Source: Streptococcus pneumoniae
GTDB lineage: Bacteria; Bacillota; Bacilli; Lactobacillales; Streptococcaceae
Assembly (NCBI RefSeq): GCF_001457635.1
Contig: NZ_LN831051.1
Location: 62,001 to 126,000, forward strand
Length of the DNA stretch: 64,000 bases
Direction of reading: 5' to 3'
Made by a program: the position numbers and the translations under genes. Positions 1 to 10,086 of this stretch are shown piece after piece (the first letter of the stretch is position 1; each line of letters opens with the position of its first letter). The notes under the pieces are model-generated. The model was given only the letters and a program-made list of their open reading frames with translations. It did not search any database and had not been told where the DNA came from.

Positions 1-635
1 CCATTCGCCTCTACTCCGATAACCTCAATCTCTGGACTTGTTTCCTTGATATAGGTAGAAACCCCGGCAATGAGACCGCCACCACCAACAGGAACCAAGA
101 CAGCATCAAAATCAATCGATTCTTTTCGAGCTTCTTCTAAAATCTCATAAGCAACTGTTCCTTGACCTGCTTGAACATGAGCATCATCAAAAGGATCAAT
201 AAAGGTACGATTTTCAGAGACTGTAAATTCTTGAGCTGCTTTGGCTGAGGCATCAAAGGTATCTCCAACTAGTTTAATAGTTACAAAATCCCCACCAAAA
301 AAGCGAACCTGACCAATCTTTTGTTGTGGCGTAGTAATGGGCATAAAGATAGTAGCAGGAATTTTCATTTCATTACAAGTATAGGCTACTCCCTGCGCAT
401 GATTTCCCGCAGAAGCGCAGACTACCCCACGTTCACGTTCTTCCTTGCTGAGCTGGGAAATGGCATAATAGGCACCACGAATTTTAAAGGAGCGAACACG
501 CTGGGCATTTTCTTTTTTCAAATAAATCTTAGCACCATACTTCTCCGATAAATAATGATCGTAATCCAGTGGAGTATTCACAACCACACCGTTCAAGACC
601 TTGTGAGCCTTGATTATATCTTTTGAACTTAACAT
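1..635 (-). CDS. ilvA: Threonine dehydratase (5' part; cut by window edge)
   Basis: This is a PLP-dependent threonine deaminase, which makes 2-oxobutanoate from threonine as the first step towards isoleucine. Only the N-terminal ~211 residues lie in the window; the gene runs off the left edge. The reverse strand starts MLSSKDIIKAHKVLNG at 635 and contains the PLP-lysine segment (SFKIRGAY), a substrate-loop SAGNHAQG and a glycine-rich phosphate loop (PVGGGGLIAG), all typical of fold-type II threonine dehydratases. It lies on the same strand as ilvB-ilvN-ilvC but is separated from them by two small genes and a terminator hairpin (655-682), so it probably has its own promoter or depends on read-through. 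No lesion is seen in the visible part. Confidence 0.95.
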   Translation of the reverse strand, partial: MLSSKDIIKAHKVLNGVVVNTPLDYDHYLSEKYGAKIYLKKENAQRVRSFKIRGAYYAISQLSKEERERGVVCASAGNHAQGVAYTCNEMKIPATIFMPITTPQQKIGQVRFFGGDFVTIKLVGDTFDASAKAAQEFTVSENRTFIDPFDDAHVQAGQGTVAYEILEEARKESIDFDAVLVPVGGGGLIAGVSTYIKETSPEIEVIGVEAN

Positions 636-654
636 ATAAAACCTCTTTTTCTAT

Positions 655-682
655 AAAAAACAGTCACTAATGACTGTTTTTT
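655..682 (-). terminator. Terminator after the small gene pair, just before ilvA
   Basis: An inverted repeat (AAAACAGTCA / TGACTGTTTT, CTAA loop) has T-runs on both sides. It starts 2 bases beyond the stop codon at 685 and ends about 20 bases before the ilvA start, so it should isolate ilvA from the upstream genes. Confidence 0.8.
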
Positions 683-684
683 AG

Positions 685-1041
685 TTATTCATCTCCGAAA
701 ACTTCAGTAACACTTTCATGGTATTTATGAGCCATACGAATCGAAAACTCTTTAGGAAGTTCATAACGATTTGTGGAAATCCAATCATATAACCATTCTA
801 CCAAACTTTCTTCACTATCATTACGATGGAAGATAAAATAGTTTAAAATTTCTTTATATTCTACATCATTCAAATCCAACGTGTCTACAAATTGACTACG
901 AGGAACAAAATTAGAATCTAATTTTCTTAGTTGATCTGTCAATTCTCCCAATTGTAAATCCAACTGAAAAAATAGTTTTTGCAGTTGCCTATCAGTTTCA
1001 TCACATCCTGTCTTGATAGAAAACAAATTGGTAATATTCAT
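685..1041 (-). CDS. Hypothetical 118-aa cytoplasmic protein, possible partner of the secreted protein
   Basis: I do not recognise the family. The product is 118 residues, acidic and probably helical, with no signal peptide or membrane segment. It begins MNITNLFSIKTGCDETDRQ. The start codon lies 13 bases after the stop of the frameshifted secreted-protein gene at 1055-1591, so the two were surely co-transcribed, and a terminator follows at 655-682. A small secreted protein followed closely by a small soluble cytoplasmic protein is the layout of effector/immunity or bacteriocin/immunity pairs. That role is inference from layout only. The codon use is AT-rich compared with the flanking ilv genes, which suggests acquisition. 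Confidence 0.6.
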   Translation of the reverse strand: MNITNLFSIKTGCDETDRQLQKLFFQLDLQLGELTDQLRKLDSNFVPRSQFVDTLDLNDVEYKEILNYFIFHRNDSEESLVEWLYDWISTNRYELPKEFSIRMAHKYHESVTEVFGDE

Positions 1042-1054
1042 ATGATTTCAACCC

Positions 1055-1591
1055 CTAAATAAGTACATCTAATATCCCACGAATAGCTGAAGCTAAAGTT
1101 TTCGCAGTCCAGTCATTTAAACCCGATTCTTTCAATCCAGATGCAATAATTTGCTCTATTTGATATAAATCGCCATCTATCGTCTCATTTATTCTGCGAA
1201 GAGGACCTTCAATATAGGATAAAGCTTCTCCGAATCTAACAGCTGATTTAGGTCCTAATGATTTACCAACTATATTTGTTAATGTTTTTTATTTCTCAAA
1301 ATCCATTTCGCTATATAACGAGCAGATTTAGTCGCATCAGCTCTCTCAAACGGAGAATGAATTTCAAGACCTTCTTCTCTAGCTATTTGTGCCAATTTGA
1401 AGAATTGTTCAAAGGTCATATGCAACCTACCATCTTCAAAATTAGCATCATCATAAATGTTAATTACAGCATTTTCATCATACGACCAATCTGCTTTATT
1501 TTGGTCTGCTAGCACTATTACCGACGGTGTAATTACATTATACAACTAGAACCAATAATAACGATGCAATTTTTCTCATAATCTTTTTCAT
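1055..1591 (-). pseudogene. Small secreted protein gene, frameshifted twice
   Basis: A good ribosome site (GGAG) precedes ATG at 1591. The first 17 codons (MKKIMRKIASLLLVLVV) form the start of a signal peptide and then hit a stop. Shifting frame near 1545 gives YNVITPSVIVLA and then a mature region DQNKADWSYDE..., which is a convincing signal-peptidase site. Loss of one TA from a TATATA stretch would explain this break. The second frame ends at 1279 inside an A-run (T run at 1285-1290 on the + strand). One more A would join it to the last ~60 codons, which continue TLTNIVGKSLGPKSAVRFGE and end ...GILDVLI at 1055. The intact product would be about 177 residues. Family unknown. The second half looks amphipathic and helical. 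An alternative is sequencing error in the two short repeats. Confidence 0.6.
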
Positions 1592-1621
1592 AAAATCATC
1601 TCCAGCGCTATATATTTCTAA

Positions 1622-2677
<1,056 letters not shown>

Positions 2678-2709
2678 TTAGGCTGGTTTAATAAATTTAA
2701 GTTGGATTT

Positions 2710-3186
2710 TTAATCGCGGGTAAATCCAGTTGCACCCGTTCGAGCAATATTGCGAATACCGTATGGGCGAATGACTCGCAATAGGGCTTCGCTCTTTTCT
2801 GCATTTCCCGTCATCTGAATGGTAATCGAGCTTGGCGCTACGTCTACCACTGTTGCACGGAAAGGTTGAATAATCGCTAAAATCTCAGCTCTCTTCTCAG
2901 CTGGCGCTGACATCTTAACCAAAATCACCTCGCGCTCCAAATGAGGCTTGTCTGTAATATCTCGAATGCGAATCACATCAATCTGACGATTGAGCTGTTT
3001 GATGATTTGCTCCACTTCATCATGAGAAGCAACATCAATAATAATAGTGATACGCGATACATTCGGATCTTCTGTTGCTCCAACAGAGATGCTTTCAATA
3101 TTAACCTGACGACGAGATAGGACACCTGTAAAGCGATTGAGTACTCCTGAACGATTTTGTAGTTTTGCTGTTAACATTCTACGCAT
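2710..3186 (-). CDS. ilvN: Acetolactate synthase, small regulatory subunit
   Basis: This is the regulatory subunit of acetohydroxyacid synthase. It binds the IlvB catalytic subunit and confers valine feedback control in characterised homologues. The 158-residue product has an N-terminal ACT domain (RRMLTAKLQNRSGVLNRFTG; residues ~2-75) and the usual C-terminal AHAS-S domain. The start overlaps the end of ilvB by 8 bases, indicating translational coupling. Confidence 0.96.
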   Translation of the reverse strand: MRRMLTAKLQNRSGVLNRFTGVLSRRQVNIESISVGATEDPNVSRITIIIDVASHDEVEQIIKQLNRQIDVIRIRDITDKPHLEREVILVKMSAPAEKRAEILAIIQPFRATVVDVAPSSITIQMTGNAEKSEALLRVIRPYGIRNIARTGATGFTRD

Positions 3187-4879
3187 GGAACTTCACCCCC
3201 AACATCTCATGATTACTCTTACCAGCCGGTACCATTGGTAACACCTGTTCCTTACGAGAAATATCTACCTCAATTAGCATAGGAACATCCTCAGTGATGA
3301 CTTCAAGGTCTTGAGCCAAGGTCTCAGGATTGTCAAACTTATAGTTTTTAATACCATAAGCCTGCGCCATCAATTGGAAATCAGGAAGGGTATCAAAGAC
3401 CGACTCTGATGTTCTGCCTTCATAGAAGGATTCCTGCCACTGGCGAACCATTCCAAGTGAATGATTGTTCAGCATAACCACCTTGATTGGCACCTTGTAA
3501 ATATTCAAAATAGCCAACTCCTGGTTGGTCATTTGGAAACCACCATCCCCAACAAACAAGACTACTTCCTTATCTGGGTTAGCAATTTTAGCACCGATTG
3601 CTGCTGGAATTCCAAAGCCCATTGTTCCCAAACCACCTGAAGTCACTAACTGACGCTCATTTTGGTAGGGATAATACTGAGCTGTCCACATTTGGTGTTG
3701 ACCAACGTCTGTTACCACAATGGCATCTCCATTCGTCAATTCACCAATTCGTTCAATAACTGCTTGCGGTTGAACCACACGCTCTTTCTTGTCATAAGAA
3801 CGAACACGATTCTTGTCTTTAGTGACTTTCTCAATCCACTTTTCAGTATTGTTGTGAACTGTTGGTTCTGCTAGCAACATTTGCAAGGCCTTCTTAGCAT
3901 CTCCAACTACAGGAATGTCTGCACTGATAATCTTGCCAATCTCAGCTGGGTCAATATCAATGTGGGCAACCTTAGCATTCTTAGCGAAAGTCTTAGGATT
4001 CCCCGTCAAACGGTCATCGAAACGAGAACCAATACTAATCATAAAGTCCGCTTCCGTCATGGCAATATTTGCTGCGAATGACCCGTGCATGCCTCCCATT
4101 CCAAGAAAGAGTGGGTGACTCGTTGCAATCGTTCCTTGTCCCAAAAGACTGGTTACCACTGGAATTTGATAGCGTTCTGCAAATTCATTTAGTTCCGTAG
4201 CAGCCTCAGCATAACTAATTCCACCACCAGCTAACAAGACTGGCTTTTTAGCCTTGGACAATTGCTTCAAGATTTTCTTGATTTGCATATCATTCGGCTC
4301 AAGAGTCGGCTGATAACTTGGTAAATTCACTTCTGGTGAATAAATGAAGTCTGTTTCTAAAGCAGATATGTCTTTTGGTAGGTCAATTACAACTGGCCCT
4401 GGACGGCCTGTAGTTGCGATATGGACAGCTTCCGTAATGATACGCGGAATATCAGCTGTCTCACGAACTTGGTAATTGTACTTAGTGATTGGCATGGTAA
4501 TTCCCACGATGTCTGCCTCCTGAAAGGCATCCTTCCCAATCCCTGCTCGCGCCACCTGACCTGTAAAGACCAAAAGGGGAACGCTATCGCTCATGGCATC
4601 CGCAATCCCTGTAATGGCATTTGTTGCTCCTGGTCCACTAGTGACGACGGCAACACCCAACTTTCCAGTTGATTTGGCATAACCTTCAGCTTCATGCAAA
4701 CAACCTTGCTCATGGCGCCCTAGAATGTGGCGAATGCCTTTAAAATTATATATCGCATCATAAAAAGGCAAAACCGCACCACCAGGATAACCAAAGATGG
4801 TATCAACTCCTAAATCACGAAGTGTTTCCAAAACTAGGTCCGACCCCGTCTTAGGAGATTCTAAACTGATTTTCTCCAT
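3179..4879 (-). CDS. ilvB: Acetolactate synthase, large catalytic subunit
   Basis: This ThDP-dependent enzyme condenses two pyruvates to acetolactate, or pyruvate with 2-oxobutanoate to acetohydroxybutyrate. The 566-residue protein has the three domains of the family: an N-terminal pyrimidine-binding domain with the catalytic Glu region (GRHEQGCLHEAEGYA, ~residues 54-68), a central FAD-type domain, and a C-terminal diphosphate-binding domain with the GDG...N motif (GDGGFQMTNQEL). It is the first gene of ilvBNC. A CodY-like box and a promoter lie directly upstream (4918-4972), which fits nutritional control. Confidence 0.97.
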   Translation of the reverse strand: MEKISLESPKTGSDLVLETLRDLGVDTIFGYPGGAVLPFYDAIYNFKGIRHILGRHEQGCLHEAEGYAKSTGKLGVAVVTSGPGATNAITGIADAMSDSVPLLVFTGQVARAGIGKDAFQEADIVGITMPITKYNYQVRETADIPRIITEAVHIATTGRPGPVVIDLPKDISALETDFIYSPEVNLPSYQPTLEPNDMQIKKILKQLSKAKKPVLLAGGGISYAEAATELNEFAERYQIPVVTSLLGQGTIATSHPLFLGMGGMHGSFAANIAMTEADFMISIGSRFDDRLTGNPKTFAKNAKVAHIDIDPAEIGKIISADIPVVGDAKKALQMLLAEPTVHNNTEKWIEKVTKDKNRVRSYDKKERVVQPQAVIERIGELTNGDAIVVTDVGQHQMWTAQYYPYQNERQLVTSGGLGTMGFGIPAAIGAKIANPDKEVVLFVGDGGFQMTNQELAILNIYKVPIKVVMLNNHSLGMVRQWQESFYEGRTSESVFDTLPDFQLMAQAYGIKNYKFDNPETLAQDLEVITEDVPMLIEVDISRKEQVLPMVPAGKSNHEMLGVKFHA

Positions 4880-4917
4880 TATTCCCCTTTCTTTCCTCTT
4901 AAAAATAACTTGTTACT

Positions 4918-4945
4918 ATCATACCATTTTTTCAAAATTTTTCAA
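4918..4945 (-). promoter_or_regulatory. Promoter of ilvBNC
   Basis: On the reverse strand the -35 TTGAAA (4940-4945) and -10 TATGAT (4918-4923) are 16 bases apart, and TGG precedes the -10, giving an extended -10. The site lies about 40 bases upstream of the ilvB start. Confidence 0.65.
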
Positions 4946-4957
4946 GATAAAAGAAGA

Positions 4958-4972
4958 AATTTTCTGAATTTT
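4958..4972. promoter_or_regulatory. CodY box upstream of ilvB
   Basis: AATTTTCTGAATTTT matches the CodY consensus AATTTTCWGAAAATT at 13 of 15 positions. It lies 12 bases upstream of the -35 of the ilvB promoter. CodY represses ilv genes in many low-GC Gram-positives when branched-chain amino acids are plentiful. The match is seen; control here is inferred. Confidence 0.65.
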
Positions 4973-5040
4973 CTATTTTAACGTTTATTTATGAATGTTA
5001 TTTTTGTTTTTATTAAAAAGATACCGATTTCATTTACTAA

Positions 5041-5075
5041 AAAAGAAAAAAGAACTGATTTCTCAGTCCTTCATT
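5041..5075 (-). terminator. Terminator after fakA
   Basis: On the reverse strand GGACTGA-GAAA-TCAGTTC is followed by TTTTTTC. It starts just after the fakA stop. Confidence 0.8.
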
Positions 5076-5079
5076 AATC

Positions 5080-6747
5080 TTATTCCACACTAAATAGGTA
5101 TGGGTAAACAGGTTGTTGACCTTGGTGAATCTCGACTTCAACGTCTTCGAATTCTTCTACGATTTCTTGAGCGATTTCATTGGCAAGTTCTTCGCTTCCG
5201 TCTTCACCGACATAGAAGGTTACGATTTCACTGTCTTCATCCAACATATGTTTCAAGGTTTCAGTCAATGTTTGGTGCATATCAGGGTTTGACACAAGAA
5301 TTTTTCCATCCACCATACCTAGATTATCGTTTTCATGGATTTCTAAGCCATCGATCGTTGTATCACGCACGGCTGTTGTGACGCTTCCGCTAACAACATC
5401 GCTAAGAGCAGCTGTCATACGCTCTTGGTTTTCTTCAATGGACTTGCTTGGATCAAAGGCAAGAAGACTTGTCATACCTTGAGGAAGAGTGCGAGCCTCT
5501 ACCACTACTGCTGGTTGCTCCAAAACTTCTGCCGCAGATTGAGCTGCCATGAAGATGTTCTTGTTGTTTGGCAAGAAGATGATGTTACGGGCATTGACCT
5601 GTTCAACAGCCTTGATAAAGTCTTCTGTTGAAGGGTTCATGGTTTGACCGCCTTCGATAACATAATCCACGCCTTGAGAACAGAAGATATCTGCTAGACC
5701 TTTACCAGCCACCACAGCAATCAAAGCATACTCTTTTTCTTCAGCCGACTTGATAACTTGAGTAGCTTCTTTCTCAACCTGTGCTTCGTGTTGGTTACGC
5801 ATATTGTCAACTTTTACCTTGACCAAGCTACCATATTTGAGACCTTCTTGCATAACAAGTCCTGGATCTTCTGTATGAACATGGACTTTGACAATTTCAT
5901 CATCGTTAACAACGAGGAGAGAATCCCCAAGCTCATCCAAGTAGTTACGGAATTCATCGTAGTCAAAATCTTTAGCATAGGTTGGACCTTGCTTAAGAGC
6001 TACCATGATTTCAGTACAGTAACCAAACGTGATGTCCTCAGTCGCTACGTGACCAGCTACAGACTTATGATGCTCTACATTGATCATCTCACTCATGTTG
6101 GCAGGAGTCGCTACAAAGTCCTCAGATGCAATATATTCGCCAGTAAGGGCTGAAAGGAAACCTTCGTAGATGAAGACCAATCCTTGACCACCTGAGTCCA
6201 CAACGCCAACTTCTTTCAATACTGGAAGCATGTCTGGTGTTTTAGCTAGAGCTGTTTTAGCACCTTCCAAGGCTGCGCGCATGACTTCAACAGCGTCATC
6301 TGTTTGCTCAGCTTTTTTCTTAGCACCGATAGCAGCTCCACGAGAAACTGTTAAAATCGTTCCTTCAACAGGTTTCATCACTGCCTTATAGGCAACTTCC
6401 ACACCTGATTGGAAGGCCAGAGCCAAGTCTTGACCTGTTAACTCGTCTTTATCCTTGATAGCTTGGGAAAATCCACGGAAAAGCTGAGACGTAATCACTC
6501 CTGAGTTCCCACGCGCACCCATCAAAAGCCCTTTGGCAAGAATGCTCGCTACTTCTCCAACTGTAGAAGCTGGCTTGTCTGCAACTTCTTTAGCACCATT
6601 TTCAATGGTCATTCCCATATTTGTCCCAGTATCTCCATCTGGGACTGGAAAGACGTTTAATGAATTGACATATTCAGCTTGCTTATTCAAGCGAGTTGAT
6701 GCAGCCTGCACCATTTCTTGAAATAAGCTAGTAGTAATTTTTGACAC
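5080..6747 (-). CDS. fakA: Fatty acid kinase subunit A (DAK1/DegV-partner family)
   Basis: FakA is the ATP-binding kinase subunit that, with a FakB (DegV) carrier, phosphorylates exogenous fatty acids for phospholipid synthesis. The 555 residues match the family length. The N-terminal DhaL-like domain carries the Mg-ATP motif PVPDGDTGTNMGMT (~33-46) and GARGNSGV, followed by the middle and C-terminal domains (YGYCTE/ HVHTEDPG). It sits 2 bases after an Asp23-family gene, the conserved yloU-yloV pair of Firmicutes. The window also holds the whole de novo fatty-acid operon, so both lipid supply routes are represented. The older name is yloV. Confidence 0.92.
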   Translation of the reverse strand: MSKITTSLFQEMVQAASTRLNKQAEYVNSLNVFPVPDGDTGTNMGMTIENGAKEVADKPASTVGEVASILAKGLLMGARGNSGVITSQLFRGFSQAIKDKDELTGQDLALAFQSGVEVAYKAVMKPVEGTILTVSRGAAIGAKKKAEQTDDAVEVMRAALEGAKTALAKTPDMLPVLKEVGVVDSGGQGLVFIYEGFLSALTGEYIASEDFVATPANMSEMINVEHHKSVAGHVATEDITFGYCTEIMVALKQGPTYAKDFDYDEFRNYLDELGDSLLVVNDDEIVKVHVHTEDPGLVMQEGLKYGSLVKVKVDNMRNQHEAQVEKEATQVIKSAEEKEYALIAVVAGKGLADIFCSQGVDYVIEGGQTMNPSTEDFIKAVEQVNARNIIFLPNNKNIFMAAQSAAEVLEQPAVVVEARTLPQGMTSLLAFDPSKSIEENQERMTAALSDVVSGSVTTAVRDTTIDGLEIHENDNLGMVDGKILVSNPDMHQTLTETLKHMLDEDSEIVTFYVGEDGSEELANEIAQEIVEEFEDVEVEIHQGQQPVYPYLFSVE

Positions 6748-6749
6748 GG

Positions 6750-7115
6750 TTATTCTCCTACAACTTTGATATTTTGAATGTAGACATTTACAGTCTGAGC
6801 AGTAATTCCAAGCTGGTTTTCCAAGCTAAAGGCAACACGCTCTTGAATGTTTTTTGACACTTCACTAATCTTTGTTCCGTAGCTTAACACGGTATATACA
6901 TCAACTGCAATACTGCCATCTTCGGCTGCCTTTACGACGACACCTTTAGAATAATTTTCCTTACCTAGCAGGGCTTGGAAATTATCTTTGAGGGCATTTT
7001 TACTAGCCATACCGACCACACCAAAAATCTCAGTTGCTGCTCCACCTACGACGGTTGCAATCACTTCATCTGTTAGTTCGATTTGACCATCTTTTGTATT
7101 AATTTTTACAGTCAT
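6750..7115 (-). CDS. Asp23/Gls24 family envelope stress protein (YloU-type)
   Basis: This 121-residue Asp23 (DUF322) protein has the hallmark segments EVIATVVGGAATEIFGVVGMA and VDVYTVLSYGTKI. Family members are envelope-associated and of uncertain biochemical role. It is directly upstream of, and almost touching, fakA (2-base gap), so the two are co-transcribed. A second, divergent Asp23-family protein is encoded at 15424-15813 beside nusB. Confidence 0.9.
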   Translation of the reverse strand: MTVKINTKDGQIELTDEVIATVVGGAATEIFGVVGMASKNALKDNFQALLGKENYSKGVVVKAAEDGSIAVDVYTVLSYGTKISEVSKNIQERVAFSLENQLGITAQTVNVYIQNIKVVGE

Positions 7116-7234
7116 CCTTTTTACCTCAACTAGTTGATACTCTATTTTATCATATTTCAGCCCAAGTGTAAAAGCAGAATGATGTATCAGCGGATATTTA
7201 CTCTATTTTTCAAACGATGTTATACCCACAATAA

Positions 7235-7256
7235 AAGAAAAAAGACCCTAAGGTCT
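7235..7256 (-). terminator. Terminator after rpmB
   Basis: On the reverse strand AGACC-TTAG-GGTCT is followed by TTTTTTC. It lies 16 bases past the rpmB stop. Confidence 0.8.
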
Positions 7257-7271
7257 CCTTTGCTTTTATTA

Positions 7272-7460
7272 TTAAACGCGTTCAACTTTACCTGATTTCA
7301 AAGCACGAGCTGAAGCCCAAACTTTTTTAGGTTTACCATCGATAAGAACAGTAACTTTTTGAAGGTTTGGTTTTACGGCACGTTTTGTTTGGTTCATCGC
7401 GTGTGAACGGTTGTTTCCTGATACAGTCTTACGACCTGTAAAGTAACATACTTTAGCCAT
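7272..7460 (-). CDS. rpmB: 50S ribosomal protein L28
   Basis: L28 is a small large-subunit ribosomal protein of 62 residues. It starts [21 protein letters not shown], followed by the basic stretch [10 protein letters not shown]; this is the single-cysteine (C-) form common in streptococci. It is monocistronic, with a consensus-like promoter upstream (7519-7547) and a terminator downstream. An AGGAGG-type ribosome site precedes ATG. Confidence 0.97.
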   Translation of the reverse strand: MAKVCYFTGRKTVSGNNRSHAMNQTKRAVKPNLQKVTVLIDGKPKKVWASARALKSGKVERV

Positions 7461-7518
7461 TGTGTTTTCCTCCTATTAGATCTAATATAGCGGATGTGCT
7501 AGCACCACATACCGTACT

Positions 7519-7547
7519 ATGTTATCACACTTTCTTGTTTTTTGCAA
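7519..7547 (-). promoter_or_regulatory. Promoter of rpmB
   Basis: On the reverse strand -35 TTGCAA (7542-7547) and -10 TAACAT (7519-7524) are 17 bases apart. The leader between promoter and start codon contains the palindrome GTGCTAGCAC (around 7494-7506), which could form a small hairpin. Confidence 0.55.
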
Positions 7548-7575
7548 GGGAATTGGAAGATTTTTTATTTGTGTC

Positions 7576-8061
7576 TTAAATCAGGTCTTGCGTGACATTT
7601 TCTGCTCTCCACATGCCATTGTTGATTAACAGAACACCAGAATTAAAATTATGTGTATAAAAATCATCTCTAACTGCAGCTAAGGGTATAGCCGTCAAGT
7701 CCAAATCCCACAGCTCATCTATCGATTTTCTTACAACAATATCTGAATCCAAATACAGTACACGAGACTCGCTTACATACTTTGGAATAAAATACCTAAA
7801 AAAAGCCGCATATGAAAGTCCCTCAAAGGGGAGACGATAACCTTTCAGAATACTACTGTCAATCTGAACATTCACAATCTCACTATTCAAAGTCTCTAGT
7901 CTTTTTTCCATCAATTGGAACCATTCTCGCGGAAGGTCATCATTAAAAACATAAAACTTAAGATTATAATGATGAACACAAAGAGATTTTATTGTTGTTT
8001 CAACTTTATCCATATAAGCATTATCTGCACCTAAGACAATCGCTTTTTTCTCTTCTTTCAC
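7576..8061 (-). pseudogene. Family 8 glycosyltransferase, truncated
   Basis: The 161-residue product has the N-terminal half of a GT8 (GT-A fold) glycosyltransferase: a nucleotide-sugar region AIVLGADNAYMDKV, the DxD metal motif in LYLDSDIVV (D105, D107) and the acceptor loop FNSGVLLINN (about residue 140). Bacterial GT8 enzymes are normally about 270-400 residues, so the C-terminal half is missing, and it stops shortly after the FNSGV motif. The apparent start is GTG with no strong ribosome site, so the 5' end is also uncertain. I call it a remnant. It has no partner genes, lying alone between rpmB and prfC. Confidence 0.75.
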
Positions 8062-8080
8062 TCTTTATCTTATTTCTTTT

Positions 8081-8108
8081 TATTCCCATCATATTATTCC
8101 CATCATAT
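8081..8108. repeat. Perfect 14-bp tandem duplication
   Basis: TATTCCCATCATAT occurs twice head to tail (8081-8094 and 8095-8108). It lies immediately upstream of the truncated glycosyltransferase, in the 268-base gap before prfC. The rest of that gap (8109-8289) shows no gene that I can support. It does contain an imperfect hairpin around GCTAGTTCGC / GCGACTAGC at about 8260-8287. Confidence 0.7.
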
Positions 8109-8289
8109 GTTTCTACGTAACCATTATTTTCGCCTATTCGTTCGTAAAACCATACCAGTGGAGATTTTAGATGAAGTCCCATTACGGTTTACAATTTTTA
8201 CATTACGACACGGAGTTTTACAAATCGATTTCATTTGCCAAACGTAGTTAGTGAGGCAGTTAGCTAGTTCGCCAAATAGCGACTAGCGT

Positions 8290-8322
8290 CCAACAATTTG
8301 GAACTTTAGTTCCAATTGTTGG
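8290..8322 (-). terminator. Hairpin after prfC, likely terminator
   Basis: A long inverted repeat (CCAACAATTTGGAAC / GTTCCAATTGTTGG, TTTA loop, one-base bulge) begins 8 bases beyond the prfC stop. It lacks a strong T-run, so it may act as a processing or stability hairpin instead. Confidence 0.5.
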
Positions 8323-8329
8323 TACTGAG

Positions 8330-9874
8330 TCACATCTTCTCCTCTAACTCTACGTCTGGATACTTGTCCGCAAACCAGCGGAGGGCAAAGTCATTTTCAA
8401 AGAGAAAGACTGGTTGGTCAAAACGGTCTTTGGCTAAGATATTGCGACTTGACGACATCCGTTCATCCAAGTCCTCAGGCTTGATCCAACGAACGGTCTT
8501 TTTACCCATTGGGTTCATAACTACTTCCGCATTGTACTCGCTTTCCATGCGGTGTTTAAAGACTTCAAACTGGAGTTGACCTACAGCGCCTAGCATGTAC
8601 TCACCTGTTTGGTAATTCTTATAAAGCTGAACGGCTCCTTCTTGCACCAATTGCTCAATCCCCTTGTGGAAGGATTTTTGCTTCATAACATTCTTAGCAG
8701 AAACTTTCATGAAAATTTCAGGAGTAAAGGTTGGCAGTGGTTCAAATTCAAACTTGTTTTTTCCAACCGTCAAGGTATCCCCAACCTGATAAGTACCGGT
8801 ATCGTAAACCCCGATAATATCACCTGCCACGGCATTGGTCACATTCTCACGACTCTCCGCCATAAACTGGGTAACATTAGATAGTTTGGCACCCTTACCA
8901 GTACGAGGGAGATTGACACTCATGCCACGCTCAAATTCGCCTGATACGATACGGACAAAGGCAATACGGTCACGGTGACGAGGATCCATGTTGGCTTGGA
9001 TTTTAAAGACAAAGCCTGAGAAATCCTTGTCATAAGGATCCACAATTTCACCGTCTGTTTTCTTGTGACCATGTGGTTCTGGAGCAAACTTGAGGAAGAT
9101 TTCAAGGAAGGTCTGCACACCAAAGTTTGTCAGGGCTGAACCGAAAAAGACAGGCGTCAATTCTCCAGCCAGAATAGCTTCCTCTGAAAACTCATTCCCA
9201 GCTTCATTTAAAAGCTCAATGTCATCCTTGACTTGCTCGTAGAAAGGATTGCTACCAAAAAGTTTGTCTCCATCTTCTAGGCTAGCAAAACGCTCATCCC
9301 CTTTGTAAAGCTCTAAACGTTGGTTATAGAGGTCATACAAGCCCTCAAAGGCTTTCCCCATCCCGATAGGCCAGTTCATAGGGTAGCTAGCAATGCCCAA
9401 GATTTCTTCCAATTCTTGCAAGAGATCCAAAGGCTCACGACCGTCACGATCCAACTTGTTCATAAAGGTAAAGACTGGAATGCCACGATGTTTCACAACC
9501 TCAAACAATTTCTTTGTTTGAGCCTCGATCCCCTTGGCAGAGTCCACGACCATGACCGCAGCATCCACCGCCATCAAGGTACGATAGGTATCTTCTGAGA
9601 AGTCCTCGTGCCCTGGCGTGTCTAAGATATTCACGCGCTTGCCGTCGTAGTCAAATTGCATAACAGATGAAGTAACAGAAATCCCACGTTGCTTCTCGAT
9701 ATCCATCCAGTCAGATTTAGCAAAAGTCCCTGTTTTCTTCCCTTTTACCGTACCAGCATCACGAATCTCACCCCCAAAGTAGAGTAACTGCTCAGTGATG
9801 GTTGTTTTCCCCGCGTCCGGGTGGGAGATAATGGCAAAGGTACGACGTTTCTTAATTTCTTCTTGAATATTCAT
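8330..9874 (-). CDS. prfC: Peptide chain release factor 3
   Basis: RF3 is a translational GTPase that recycles RF1/RF2 from the ribosome after termination. The 514 residues fit the family. GTPase motifs are G1 SHPDAGKTT (~18-26), G2/G3 with DTPGHEDF (~85-92) and G4 NKLDRD (~139-144), followed by EF-Tu-like domain 2 and the RF3 C-terminal domain. It is monocistronic on the reverse strand and divergent from gatCAB. Confidence 0.97.
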   Translation of the reverse strand: MNIQEEIKKRRTFAIISHPDAGKTTITEQLLYFGGEIRDAGTVKGKKTGTFAKSDWMDIEKQRGISVTSSVMQFDYDGKRVNILDTPGHEDFSEDTYRTLMAVDAAVMVVDSAKGIEAQTKKLFEVVKHRGIPVFTFMNKLDRDGREPLDLLQELEEILGIASYPMNWPIGMGKAFEGLYDLYNQRLELYKGDERFASLEDGDKLFGSNPFYEQVKDDIELLNEAGNEFSEEAILAGELTPVFFGSALTNFGVQTFLEIFLKFAPEPHGHKKTDGEIVDPYDKDFSGFVFKIQANMDPRHRDRIAFVRIVSGEFERGMSVNLPRTGKGAKLSNVTQFMAESRENVTNAVAGDIIGVYDTGTYQVGDTLTVGKNKFEFEPLPTFTPEIFMKVSAKNVMKQKSFHKGIEQLVQEGAVQLYKNYQTGEYMLGAVGQLQFEVFKHRMESEYNAEVVMNPMGKKTVRWIKPEDLDERMSSSRNILAKDRFDQPVFLFENDFALRWFADKYPDVELEEKM

Positions 9875-10037
9875 AAGTTCTCTTTCTTTGATTCTCTATT
9901 TTTCTTGTTTCAATAGCTGAGAATGATTTTTACATTGGATTTTACCATTCCTTTCGACACTCCATTATATCGGATTTTAGCATTTTTTTCAATTTCTATT
10001 TCTTTTCACTTCCCCCTCCCTTATTTATAGGAAAATA

Positions 10038-10046
10038 TGGTAAAAT
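10038..10046 (+). promoter_or_regulatory. Extended -10 promoter of gatCAB
   Basis: TGG-TAAAAT forms an extended -10 element 40 bases upstream of gatC, a form common in pneumococcus. No good -35 is visible. Confidence 0.5.
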
Positions 10047-10086
10047 AGAACAGACTAAAAATCATCATTTCACGAAAGGATGCAAG

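Noticed and set aside
1279..1545. An independent 88-residue gene with a TTG start
   Set aside because: A signal peptide with a proper ribosome site lies directly upstream in another frame, and the coding sense continues past its stop in a third frame. It is the middle of one frameshifted gene.
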